Assembly: GCA_963854835.1 (NCBI GenBank)
Contig: OY978525.1
Location: forward strand, 85,105,333-85,169,332
Source: Megamerina dolium
Lineage: Eukaryota > Arthropoda > Insecta > Diptera > Megamerinidae
DNA: 64,000 bases
Reading direction: 5' to 3'
Shown here: positions 11,945 through 23,894 of the stretch, piece by piece
Layout: every line of letters starts with the position of its first letter
How positions within the stretch are numbered: the stretch's first letter is position 1
Notes under the pieces: model-generated
What the model was told of the DNA's origin: nothing
What the model saw: only the letters and a program-made list of their open reading frames with translations
Database searches by the model: none
Translations under genes and position numbers: made by a program

Positions 11945-14030
11945 TTATGACGAAAAATACTAAATTTTATAACAAGTTTATTGGTAACAAATTCTTGGAT
12001 GCTGGCGATTTCAACGCCAAAAACACTAACTGGGGCTCCCGCCTAATAACTCCAAAAGGCAGACCTATGCGCAATCATAACTAACAACGGCTACGATGTA
12101 ATCTCAAATGGTCAACTGACATATTGGCCGACGGACAAGAAGATACCCGATCTCATAGACTTTGGAGTCGCCAAAGGTTTGCAGATGGGAAATATCTCCA
12201 CAGAGTGTAATTATGATCTCTCATCTAATCACTCACCCACCGTAATATCTATAAAATCATCAAGCCCCAAAGACAATTGCGTTAGAAGGAAAACAACTGA
12301 CTGGTTGTAATTCAAGAAATATGTAAATTCTCATCTTCCTCTAAGTACTGTATTAAGAAATGGACACGATGTAGACTCAGCACTCGAATAATTTAACCAG
12401 TTGCTCTCATTAGCTCTCAGCTCAGCCACCTGCACTAGGGTATACAATCAATCAAACTATAGCCCACACAGACCAGCCGACATTGAATTGCTCCGAAGGA
12501 AATGGCAAGAATTCAGATCACCGACTCTGAAAACACACTCGCACACACGCTACAGCACTGCACTCGAAAGTTAAAGCAAGCCCTAAAAAATAAAAACAAC
12601 AAAGAGTTAGAAGAGCACATAGCGAAATTAACACCTGGTGAAGCGGCAGACTACTCTTTGTGGAAATCAGCAAAAAATTCAAATCGGCCAATTCTCACTG
12701 ATTCCCCCATCCGTTTGAGTGACGGTAATTGGGCTAGAAGCAACTGTGAGAAGGGTTTTGGCTTTTGCAAACCACCTAAAAAGTGTGTTTACACCCAATC
12801 CACCCTCTTCACAGTCCTCAATACCAATATTAACTTCTCAACCTTGCTTAATAACGCTCAAAATTAAAAAAAAGACATATTCAAAGCAATATATAAAGAT
12901 TTAAACCCAAAAAAATCACCTGGTCCAGATAAAATTACCGGTAAAATAATAAAAGAGCTACCCCCAGATTCAGTAATTCATCTCATGATATTTTCAATTC
13001 TATCCTTCACATTAAACACTATCCCAATGGCTGGAAAACTTCAAAAATTATGATAGCAAAACCAGGAAATGACCCTACAAAAGTTGCTTCGTACAGACCT
13101 ATCAGCCTCCTGCCTCTACTCTGTAGAGTATTCGAAAAGCTACTTGTCATGAATATAACTCCATTTATTAATCTCAACCAACTGATTTCCCAACATCAGT
13201 TTGGATTTATAAAAAAGCACGGCACAATAGAGCAAGTTCACCGCATTGCAACTCTGATAAGGAACACTTTTGAAGAAAAAAAGTATTGCTCAGCTGTCTT
13301 TCTTGATATCACTCAAGCTTTCGATAAAGTATGGCACGATGGCCTTATTTACAAACTCCAACTATTACTGCCAGCAAATGCCTCCTCATTGCTTAGTAGC
13401 TATCTCACGAAAAGACAATTTCTCGTACATCACAAGGATTATACAACAAATCCATTGGATATTCACGCAGGCGTTCCACAAGGAAGCGTTTGGGGCCCTT
13501 TACGGCAATATTGTGCTCTCGCTCTAACCCCATAGAAGCTACTAAACTCCTGCAGACTTATGTCGTTTCTTTCGAAATCTGGTTAGCTAAATGGCGCATA
13601 AAAGTCAATGAATCAAAGAGCGTACATGTAACCTTCACACTAAGGCTAGATACATGTCCCCATCTTAAAATAAATGGCCAGTCAGTTCCTCAATGTTCCT
13701 CAACAAAGTACTTGGGTATTCACCTCGACAGAAGGCTGACCTGGAACAATCACATAGATGCAAAGAAAACTCAGATCAAGCTTAAAATTAATCGGTTATG
13801 GTTACACAAAACCTCAAAGTTGAATCCAATCTGGTGTTCAGTTATGGGGCCCCGCATCTCCCTCAAATATCGAAAAATTGCAGCGAATGCAATCCAAGTG
13901 CCTGCGAATTATTGTAAACGCGCCTTGGTATATGAGGAAGCAGAAGCTGTAGAAGCTATATTCAAAAATTACACAACCATCCGAATCCTCTTGCTAGGCA
14001 ATTGTTGGTGAGTACAGGCCATCGACGACT
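11945..14030 (+). pseudogene. Jockey-clade LINE ORF2 remnant, YADD region deleted
   Basis: The sequence starts inside the endonuclease (AGDFNAKNTNWGSRLITPKG, about 12002-12058) and continues through the linker (KLTPGEAADYSLWKSAKNSN) to the reverse transcriptase: KKSPGPDKITGKIIKELPPD, SYRPISLLPLLCRVFEKLL, AVFLDITQAFDKVWHDGLIY (motif A) and GVPQGSVWGPL. At about 13498 the frame jumps from VWGPL straight to TAILCSRSNPIEATKLLQ, so the FADD/YADD catalytic box is deleted. WRIKVNESKSVHVTF and STKYLGIHLDRRLTW then follow. Frameshifts also lie near 12065, 12310 and 12870. The endonuclease part is nearly identical to the Jockey piece at 39280-39880. Confidence 0.85.
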
Positions 14031-15756
14031 AAAAAAAATGACACATTGATTGATGAGTCCCTATGCTATATAGGTTGGAAAGAGATAGCTAGGTTTAGTT
14101 TAAATATAAATATGATAGAGAGGAAAGAGAATGACTCTCAAATGCTTCGTTGAAGATCTAATTTCTACAAATTCCAAGATTACGTTACCTACCAATCCGT
14201 TTTGACTAATCGCTTTTATGACTTTTGTATGAAATAGATCGGATCGGCTGATCCGTTACCTACCGATATCTGTTGACTAATCGTACTAAAAGTGTCAATC
14301 GCATTGCCGTTGCGCTATTACGTGCGTACAAAATACTTATATAGACATGAGAGTTGAGGTTGAATGCTTTGCTTATGCTGATGCTGTTACCGGTTTAGCA
14401 AAAATTGCTATAATGCATATCGGAGAGTTCACTAGATAATATGACAAATAGTTGATTTTCAATGTGTTTTAAATATGCAAAGTGTTTATATGTACATACT
14501 TCCAAATCAAAAGGAAAATAGAAAATAGCGACCCATTTGATAATGGGTTTGTGTCAATACCTTTTTTGCTTTCAAAGCGGTTTAAAATTTAATTTATACA
14601 TACGATTATACGATTGTTCTTTTAGAGGAGGAGCAATACGCAATCTCAAGACTAGAACACTGTATGAAAACCCGTTAAATTTAAAGAATCGGCATGATTC
14701 CGATTCCTTTAGCGCCACAGTTTGACAATTGTTTTTCGAAGTATTTTGTCCCAGGAGTTCGTGAAAAATAATAGAAAAATTCTATTTCAATTATTTGTTG
14801 AGATTTTTCGAGTATTTAAAGTGAAATATTGACATTAAAATTGTTTATATCCAATATTTTCACTGTATTTTCTGGATTCCTGAGGCAAAATACTTCAGGA
14901 AATATTAATCAAATCGTGGCGCCAAATGAATCAGAATTGTGTTCCAAGATCAATGAAAAACAATTATAATTTCCCTTTTGATGATACCGCGCCCCGAAAG
15001 ATAATTCTGGAAATGTTAAATAGCCAATTTATCTTTGAGAATGTCCTGATGGCTTACTAAATAGATCCTGTCATTCTGTTGATTGTGGCTCACCTGTTGG
15101 AGGAAAACTTTTTCACCCGAAAACAAAATTTCATCTCATGTGTGCTATCGCAAAATCTTTCTGTTTTTTTTTTCTACTTTAAACTTTTTTTGCTTGTCGG
15201 TAAGCTGTGACCTCTCAGTTATGTTGCACCATCCGTTGCATCGATATAATATATATTTCCATATTTTTCGCAATAAGACGGGTGAATTGCGTTATGTTTG
15301 TCGAATTCTTTCTCGGTCGCGTTTTATAAGTTATTCGGCGCAAACATTACGATTTCACATTTTCACGATTTTCTTGTATTTTATGTAGTACAATTTCAAA
15401 ACAAATTCTCGTTTGTCTTCCATCGCGATGTTTTTCTTGTCACCAAAAAACTGAATTCAATCGGTTGTGCTCTTCTCTTCAAAATCTTGAAGAAATTTAA
15501 ATAAATAATTTAGCATTTTTAAGTGACTAGATTTTTTACTTCAAATAATTTCTAGCATGAGGTTTAGTTACTAACGTCACACTTTTCATTTAAAAAAAAG
15601 TATTTCTTATACCAATAGAGCCTTATTTGGAAAGACAAACTTATAAAAACCATCCGTGGCAGTATTCACCAATACATTTCTATTGTATATTTAAAGAAAA
15701 ATAGGGTAACTAGCATGTACTACATTGTAAAATTCATCTTGAAAATTAAAGTAAAA

Positions 15757-15759
<3 letters not shown>
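14031..15759. other. Non-coding stretch with a short diverged direct repeat
   Basis: No gene was recognised. GTTACCTACCAATCCGTTTT..GACTAATCG near 14185-14218 recurs as GTTACCTACCGATATCTGTT..GACTAATCG near 14256-14285. Open frames at 15083-15388 and 15298-15504 have no family resemblance and are probably chance. Confidence 0.4.
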
Positions 15760-15841
<82 letters not shown>

Positions 15842-15850
15842 TATATATAT

Positions 15851-15941
<91 letters not shown>
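15760..15941. repeat. (TA)n microsatellite with (TG)n patch
   Basis: About 180 bp of TA dinucleotides, interrupted by TGTGTGTG at about 15808-15826 and occasional G. It abuts the mariner remnant directly, as expected for an element that duplicates TA on insertion. Confidence 0.95.
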
Positions 15942-15944
<3 letters not shown>

Positions 15945-16375
15945 GAGAGTCTGCCCCTTCGTTTACGGCCATAAAATATTGGGTTGCACAGTTTAAACGA
16001 GGTCGCACGACGTGCCAAGACGAACACCGTAGTGGTCGACCAATTGAGGTAGCCACGACAGAAACGGTTAAGAAAATCCACAAAATTGTATTGGAAGTGA
16101 AATTGGAATTGAAATTGGTGAAATTACAGGCATTTCAAAAAGTGCTATATTGTACATCTTATATTGACCGAAAATTTGGAGATGAAAAAGCTGTATGCAA
16201 GATGTGTGCAAGATGTGTGCCGCGATTGCTCACAATAGAACAAAAACACCAGTACACACATCCGCTATTGCGATGGCCAAAATCAATGAGTTAAAGCTCG
16301 TATTGCTTCAGCACACACCTCATTCGCCAGATTTAGCTCCTTTGGATTATTTTCTATTTGCAAATTTGTAAAAAT
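15942..16375 (+). pseudogene. mariner transposase remnant, internally deleted
   Basis: The frame from 15942 encodes [37 protein letters not shown] and later [13 protein letters not shown], the N-terminal paired-like/HTH region of a mariner transposase. The central catalytic part is deleted. At 16288-16368 the third-Asp block follows: LLQHTPHSPDLAPLDYFLF. Small tandem duplications are visible (the KLELKLVKL region and a repeated AAGATGTGTGC near 16198-16220). It is non-functional. Confidence 0.8.
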
Positions 16376-16678
16376 GTCTTGGTAATATCAGAATATTTAT
16401 CCGTGAATCCAAGGGATTTCCAGCAGCATTTTTATGTTCTCCCTTTCTAAAATAAGATGAATTTACAAACTGATAATACATATTGGTTTCTGTAACCGCT
16501 AAAACCGACACTAATTCCAATTCGAACATAAAACCAATAATGTCGGAATTCATGACACCAACGTAGATTTGTTTACTAATTTCTTAATGTCAGAAATCCA
16601 TGGTTTACTATTTTCCGATGTCAACAAATATATTAATTTTACTTTGGACCGCTTGTTTTTAGAAAAATCTCGACACGG
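16376..16678. other. Non-coding spacer between two mariner remnants
   Basis: AT-rich sequence with no recognised feature. The open frame on the minus strand at 16347-16553 has no family resemblance. Confidence 0.35.
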
Positions 16679-17290
16679 TACGAGGGTTGCTTTTTATATA
16701 TTTTTAAAAAGTATGAAAATGCATTTGGTTATCATCAAAGATGGTTTTATTGTTTTTCAAAGTATTGTCCACGAAAGTTGATACAATTTGCATGCGCTCA
16801 AATCAATTGTCGAAGCACTTTAGCCACTCCGACTACCTCCGAGATACCTCCAAAATATGGTTTTTGTTGGGTTTGGTTCGTCTTGGAAGACCCACACGTC
16901 GATTGCTGTTTTGTTTCGGACTCATACGCATATCATATATTCATGATTCATCACCTGTCACGATCTTAAAAACGTTTTTCGAAGTGCCGTGATCGAATTT
17001 TTTCATCATTTCTTTGCACCAATCGACACGAGCCCTTTTTGTGCGATTGTTAAATTATGCAAGATCCAATGAGAACAAGTCTTTCTGACAGCTAAGTGTT
17101 CATACAATATCGAATCCAAGGCGGTGGAACTAATGCCCAAGGATGGCTATATATCGCAGTATGTCACAAGACGATCTTTCATCATCAGTTCACGCACAGC
17201 ATCGATGGTTTCTGGCAAAATGACTGATTTTGGACGACCTTCTCGAAATTCATCCTGGAGCGAACTGCGATCGCGATCATATGAGGAAAC
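16679..17290 (-). pseudogene. mariner transposase remnant (second subfamily), minus strand
   Basis: The minus strand from 17290 downward reads SLQDEFREGRPKSVILPETI, DAVRELMMKDRLVTYCDI, SLGISSTALDSILYEHLAV, ARVDWCKEMMKKFDHGTSK and NVFKIVTGDES (first catalytic Asp). After an internal deletion it continues with a C-terminal SEWLKCFDN.FERMQIV block near 16830-16770. CGAGGGTTGCTTTTTATAT at about 16681 is a candidate end of the element. Several stops are present. It differs from the 15942 copy, so two mariner subfamilies lie side by side. Confidence 0.8.
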
Positions 17291-17530
17291 TGGTAGGATT
17301 CCTCTCAGGTCATTATTACCTGAAGTACCATCTCACTAAAATCCACCTTCTGGATGATGCAGAGTGTTGACTCTGTCTACAAGAGGACGAGACCACAGAG
17401 CACATACTGTGTAACTGTATTGCATTAGCTAGAACTAGGCTTCATTATTTTGACCGAGATCAACTGGATCCGGAAGAAATAAAAATATTCCTGTGATCTT
17501 TTAAGTCGCAGTGTCAGCTCTTTGGAGCAA
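17291..17530 (+). pseudogene. C-terminal fragment of an R1/LOA-type LINE
   Basis: The plus strand reads TGHYYLKYHLTKIHLLDDAE then C.LCLQEDETTEHILCNCIA and LARTRLHYFDRDQLDPEE. This Cys/His pattern (CxxC..ETxxHxLCxC) follows the RNase H region in ORF2 of R1, LOA and Jockey-group LINEs. One in-frame stop interrupts the first Cys pair. It could be the tail of a family like that at 36700, but the two copies do not overlap, so this is unproven. Confidence 0.65.
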
Positions 17531-20500
17531 CCTACTACAGTTCAATTATTATTATTATATTACGTATGAGCTTCTGCATATTTATGTACATACATATGTA
17601 TGTATGTACCTATATATTAATGAATATACAGAAGATATGTATGTACAGCGAATCCACAAAATAAATTATTCTGCGCGCCCTTGGTAAGGTACTAGTGTGT
17701 TTTTGTACAAGTATCGCAAAAGTGCCAAATACAGCGCATAAAGTGAATATGTAATACCAAATAAATAGCTAATCATTGTATAGAGGCTTATGTGAGGCGT
17801 GTGATTGTTAACACTGTTTGACTAGTTCTGCGCGATTTTTCTTATTTTAGGTTAGAGCTAATGTTCAGTATAAAACATCTACGTAATAAGTAGGTATGTA
17901 CATAAATATTTATCTATCTACTTTATATATGAACGAATAGTTAAAAAAGCAATATAAAAGAAAGACGAAAAAGAATTGCTTTTTATTTCGCAAGTTAATG
18001 ACAATATGTAGTATACCTACATTCTATATAAGTGTAGGAATGAGAATTTTGTGAATTGAGAAAGTATCGTTGTGCATTATTTATTTTGCCACGTTTTACT
18101 TAAAGCACAAAAAACACATACAAACATACATATGTATGTATGAGTATGTACCTATTTATATATGTAGGTACAGACTATATTTTGCACAAAACGAGCACAA
18201 AACCAAACATCAGAAAAATTATAAATGAAAAATAATAAAAACAAAATGGAAAAAAGACAAAAAAAAAAGCAATTTTTAGCTTCAGTGTGTTTTTGACTAT
18301 CTATTCGTTTTTTGCTGATTTCGTTTCTTGCCTTTTTCATACGCTACCTCGCTTTCTGCTTTGCATTTAAATAAAATACAATCTCACATATACTTATGTA
18401 TTGACATGTGTGTACACACAGGCGCAGTGCCAAACGGGTATTTTCGCGGCGAATTTGATATTAGCGTACGTGCTAGATACGTACCCGTGTGAGCCTGAGT
18501 AAATAATGAGTATCTGCTGTTGTTAGTGTTGCCAGGTATTTGTGAAAAAGAAAATAAAAAAGGCGAAATAACCATTTGCAACTCAATAGAAAAAGTTGAT
18601 TTTTAAAATGTATAGTCTAATTTAATTAAAATAAATAGTTGACAGTATTGCCAATTTGTCACAGAGCTCAATTTGTTTAAAATAAACATATTTATATGCA
18701 GTATATGTATGTAAGCCAAAATTCACAAAAAACAAAAAAAGTTAGTTTAAGACATGTTTAATATTGAAATCATTTGCATTACAATTATACGAAAACATCT
18801 CTGCAAAAAAAGGAAAATTGGTTTCATGTATCAATTTTTAAGCTCAGTCTTTAGATGATATTCAGTCCATTTTGATATTTATTTTATCACAAAATTCACA
18901 AAATCATAACTAAATATAATAAGAAAAACTGTGTGTTAGTTTTCAATAAATCGAATACTATTGTTGCCATGAGAACGCTTTTAAAAGTGAAATAGACTTT
19001 AAAATGAACTTCTTACTCACCATTCAAATTATGATTGTGTAACAACGATCACATGTAACAATCGAAATTACTGAAGTGGAAAATGAACGCTAAGCTCAGA
19101 AATCACACAAGCACTTAGTTTGATTGATGCTAAAAATGTACTTGAACATAAATAGGAAATATTAAAAAAAAGATATTAATGAAACAGGCACATGTGGACA
19201 AAATAAAAACGAAATTTGATGTGAAATGTTTTGAAATGCAACAACCTGTTTCAAATGAACTGATTAGTATTTCCTTACTTCCTCATTGTTAATTGGCTGA
19301 TCCTTAATATTTCACATTTATAGGTACACAGAAATATTATTGCAGACATTATATTATTTTTTCGTTTATAGAAATCATATGTACAATCATTTAGTTTTTC
19401 ATACTAGCGAATTCGTTGAAGTAAAACTGATCTCGTTAAAACCTTACAAACTCTTCATCATCCGACAGTCACGGCTTTTAAAATGTCCAACTCTAGTGTC
19501 AAAAAAGTTTAATGGCAACACTGATTACGATATCAACTCATTTTCGAAATTCGAACACCAACACTCAGTATAAAATTGAACGTAGATAAGCAACGAAAGG
19601 GGTTTGGAGGGTGGTATGCTCTTCGCACTAGAGTTAAGTATACATAAATTCTCTAGTTAAACAACAGCTATAGAAAATGCGCATAAAACAACAAAATAAA
19701 CGAACGAAGTAACATACATAATGCCAAGCAAGGCGAAAAATAATGTAAAAGCAATCGGTTAGATGTTAAGCATTTCGGTTATACACTCGTTTCATCATCA
19801 TCAGCAAAAAAGGTCATATGTACATATGTACTCACATCCATACACACATTTGCGCTGTAGTGCATTTCGCTGTGTTGTCATGTTTCGTTAATTTCACTGC
19901 CATTGAATTAGGTGATGGTGAACAATAAAAACTACCTACTAACAGATTTATTTATATACATACATACATATATATACACACAATATTTTGATAGTGTATA
20001 TATACATACATACATATGTACCTATTTGAAATAAAGACATAATGAGAAATAAAATAATAAAATGGTATGAACAAATTTACCGTGGTGATGGCAGAACAGT
20101 AGTAACTCTGTTGACAGCAAAGATAGATTTATGTAAATGTATCTAAAGTCAAATGATTTTAAATAATTATTTTTAATCATTGGCATGTAGGTGCACAGCA
20201 CAAGATATAATACCTACAGAACGCACAGAACAGAACAAAATGTCCTATGATAACCATGAGCAAAATGCAAATTTGCAATCAGTGACTCAAGACTCAATTA
20301 TGTACATACATATGTAGTTCTCTGAAATAATTGAGTTATGAGCATATGCTCATATGTATTTTATAAATATGTGCGAAAAAGAAAATATCCATTTAAGCAA
20401 AATTTATTTTGAAAAAAAAATACAAAAATTAACTATGGAATATTTGATACAAGTCAGTTGTTAAGTTTACTCGGAAGTTGCGGTGTCTTTCAAATTATGA

Positions 20501-20732
20501 AAAGGACCATTGGTTGAGTTTTTGAAGATTTTTCATTTAAAATGAAATGATTAAAGATGATCTACTGTAATTTTCACTAATCCACTTTAGTTAATACTTC
20601 ATGTTTCTACAGAGTTATAAATTAACACTTAACCCTTTGAAGTCTATGTTTTTAAAGAAAATGTGAAATATGTTAAATTAATCTGTGTGTTATGTTAAAT
20701 TCCGGCAGTACAATTCCATCCTTTAATCAATT
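17531..20732. other. Long AT-rich non-coding stretch
   Basis: No gene or transposon was recognised. It holds many ACATACATATGTATGT-type palindromes (17580-17605, 18125-18150, 19960-20020, 20305-20325). All open frames here are short and unlike known proteins. Confidence 0.4.
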
Positions 20733-21468
20733 TTAAGGGGGAAGACCACCTTGAGCTGTCGGAAATTAAAGTATTTTCGGAATTTTTTTTCAGCATTAAA
20801 ACAACTTGCAATGATAAAATGTTTTATATGATTTTATTAGTTATCTTTTTTACAATAAATGTCAATTTTTTTTGCTTGGATCTGGGGCTCCCTGTACACG
20901 CTGCACCAGGTCGCGTAGCCCCCCTCCAGGACGGTTTTCCCCATCGGTGGGACATCTGGACCCTTGGCAAGTGAATCTGGAACAAAAGTTAGATAGGCAG
21001 GTTATTCTCCATATAATTTCGCACTGAAATACTGAAGCCGTTTTTTGAAAAGTTGATTTTTACGAAATGGTGGCTATTTATAAAAACTTGTTAATTTTTT
21101 ACCTGTAAAATTTGCCTCAAAATCGTGCTTTAAAAATCCAAATTATAAAATATCAAATATCCCATCCAGTATTTCGATGCAGAATTAAATTCTCGATAAT
21201 TTTGCAAGGTTTCATCAAAATCGGTTGAAAACTGCAAGCGTGATATGTCCTACCAGTTTACAAAATGTCGTTTCGAGATAAACGCGTTTGAAGTTTTAGA
21301 AACTCGCTCATTGCCCCGGGAAATTTTTTAAAAAATCGCATCGTTACCTCGTTTAAATGTTTCTGGCGGACTATAGATGCATACTACATTAAAATACACA
21401 CCTCATAGAACATTTCAAGCAAAAAAAATTCGATTTTTTCAAACCGTCAAAGTGGTCTTCCCCCTTAA
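20733..21468. mobile_element. TTAA-flanked non-autonomous DNA element B
   Basis: TTAA at 20733-20736, then GGGGGAAGACCACCTT. The right end AAGTGGTCTTCCCCC precedes TTAA at 21465-21468. The terminal repeats match at 14 of the first 15 bases. The unit is 728 bp with no coding sequence. Subterminal and internal motifs (AATCGAATTTTTTT on the reverse strand; GTTTCGAGATAAACGCGTTT) link it to the elements at 571 and 5360. Confidence 0.8.
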
Positions 21469-21539
21469 ATGTTTTTAGTTAGAACATTGTTTTAATCTGG
21501 CAGTTGCGGATAAAAAAAAAGGGGGCCGGTATTATGAAC

Positions 21540-21873
21540 CACAGTATTATTATTATTGTTATTATTTTTATTATTGTTGTTGTTATTTTATTTAGTTTAT
21601 TCTCTGTTACAGGTACAAATGACATATATTCTGGAGATCTTAGACTATTACAGAATAAATATGTATACTAATAAATTAATTAATATTCAAAATTTTTCTT
21701 GCAATATCACAGGTATCGATAATTATTGATTTTTGCATTTTGTCAATCATGTTTTCTCTTAAACCTAGCTTACTAATGTCTACCTTTAATTCTTTCAATC
21801 CTGATTCTTCTGCACTCATTACTACTGGCACTATTTGTACTTGCAATAAGTTGCAATTTCTTCTAATTTCCAC
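21540..21873 (-). pseudogene. LINE C-terminal remnant with (TAA)-rich tail
   Basis: The minus-strand frame 21873-21676 ends with LLQVQIVPVVMSAEESGLKE, LGLRENMIDKMQKSIIIDTC and DIARKILNIN. This resembles the C-terminus of LINE polyproteins that read VxVVPVVIGALG..LQKxxLLGTARILRKVL. Downstream on the same strand, 21600-21540 is a run of AAC/AAT triplets (ATAATAATAATA), a plausible LINE 3' tail. The assignment to a clade is uncertain. Confidence 0.5.
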
Positions 21874-21943
21874 GGCAGGTTTTTTCTCCAGATACGACTT
21901 CTTCGACGTAGTTTACAGTTTAAAGTTACAAATGAAAGAACAA

Positions 21944-22170
21944 ATCCGGCTAAGAAGGTGTTATATTTGGAACCCGCTGATACGCTGATAGACGACGCAG
22001 AAGAGGCAGACCTAACCTCCGGTGGAAAGATCAAGTCCTGGAGAACCTGTCAGCGTTTGGAATTTCTAACTGGAGCCAACTAGCGAAGGAAAGAGCTGGC
22101 TCGTGGAGCATTCTTGATTCGGCCTAAACCGCTTTTCGGTTGTAATGGCCACATAAGAAGAAGAAGTTTA
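21944..22170 (+). mobile_element. RTE-1 LINE 3'-end fragment
   Basis: AAGAAGGTGTTATATTTGGA, GACCTAACCTCCGGTGGAAA, GGAATTTCTAACTGGAGCCA and TTCGGTTGTAATGGCCACAT follow the last 220 bp of RTE-1. The fragment ends in AAGAAGAAGAAG at 22158-22170, one of the two tail types seen in this family. It is 5'-truncated. Confidence 0.85.
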
Positions 22171-23894
22171 CAGTGTTAACATAATATACGTAGCACTTAC
22201 TTTTTTTACAACATGTTGATTATTTTGTGTTTGAATAAATATGAAAATTATCTGAATTGTATCTTAAATTGACGGACATTTTACAGAAGTATATGTCAAA
22301 AGTCACAGAAACAATTTTAAAATGTGATCTTTAAAATACAAATAAACACATATTTAGGGTACTCATAATTTGTCATAATACGTCATATTGTCTTAACACA
22401 ATACAACTCTGTAACCTATGTTTTTTTTTTTGTGTTGTAACTCACCAGTTGTTTCTCTTTACTTCTTCGTCGCTTGAAAATGAACATGTACGCATAAAAG
22501 CACCTCATACTAAAAAATTATAAATATTTACTTTATACAAACAAGATTCAATCCATTGCTTGCTTTTTGCACACAGCAGTTATTATTTTCGTTTTTTCAC
22601 TTTCTGTTGGCATTATTATTATAAGATAAGGCCAAATGGGAAGAAGAAAATCAGATGACTAAGTATTGAAATATCACATAAAATTATGACGGCGATACTA
22701 TGAGGTGTTCACATGTTTCATATTTTCGTTCAACTTGAAGTTATGACATATGACTTTATGTGATTTTATGGATCACCTAGTTCTATAACATAAAAAATAG
22801 AGAATTCAAAATCTAACGAAAGAAGACACAATGATAAAAGATCCTTCATGAGTCGTATTTGTCACCTATGGCGCACATAAGATTGAAAATTTGAGCTTAG
22901 CATGTAATGAAATCCATTTTATTTCAAATTATCTTAAATGGTGCTATAAAATAATAGTGGGATTCATACAATCGTACATACACGGATTGTTGTATGAACG
23001 CGCCGAACATCATCGTGTAAAGGCCGTAAGTTAAGCAGAATGTTATTGTTAACAACAACAAAATAAAAATGTCGAAAATTAGCAGAATTGGAAAAAATAC
23101 AAATTAATGATAGGGCTGATGATAAATTAAGTAAATTTACCTATTACAGATCAAAAGGGTCTTCAACAGAGTTGCATTTCAAACCGTATAATTTCATCAG
23201 GGCATTTAATTTTTTTAGGCTTTTAATGTGAAAGAGATGAGAAACATGGTGAACGTTCATCGGTCATTTTCATAGTCAATTATAATTTATATATGTCATA
23301 TTTATGCTTAGGATAATGATAAGTATCTTAACTCTTATTTGTTTCCAAAATTTTTGCAAACTTTTTCTATTGTTTTTGAAAACTCTTCCATTTTGTTAAA
23401 TTTGTTTATGTTCATGAAATATTTGCGCTAAGTTTGGTAAGTTAGATATATGTATTAATATTTTTACTTTCGCCCAATATTTTTTGACAAAGAGTTGTGG
23501 GGTGTACCTTAATATAATTCTAAGCTATAACTATAATGTAATAATAAAATTAGTTAATTAATTGTGTGATAGCGCACAAAAAAGCCAAATAAAAATACAA
23601 TCTTTGTCTTTAAGAGCTTAAATACACTTTTCGACGTTTCAACTCATACTCTGTTGAAAAAAAAGTATTCCTTTCTTCAATTAAATAATCATCACATTTC
23701 CCCCTACTAAGCTAACACATTTTAAAGTTCGTGTGATTGAGAGCTATGGCTACCCTTTACGTTATCTATAATATGTATTTATTGCGTTTTCCATGGCATT
23801 ATTCAAATGACAGTTCTTACACAAAAATTGCGTTTTTGTGAATAATGCAATGGAATGTTAGCACATTTAAGCTTTTGTTTAATAAACTAATTGT
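22171..23894. other. Non-coding stretch
   Basis: No gene, RNA or transposon end was recognised in this AT-rich sequence. Confidence 0.4.

Noticed and set aside
15083..15504. Membrane-protein-like frames rich in Phe
   Set aside because: Overlapping short frames in T-rich DNA; hydrophobicity follows from base composition.
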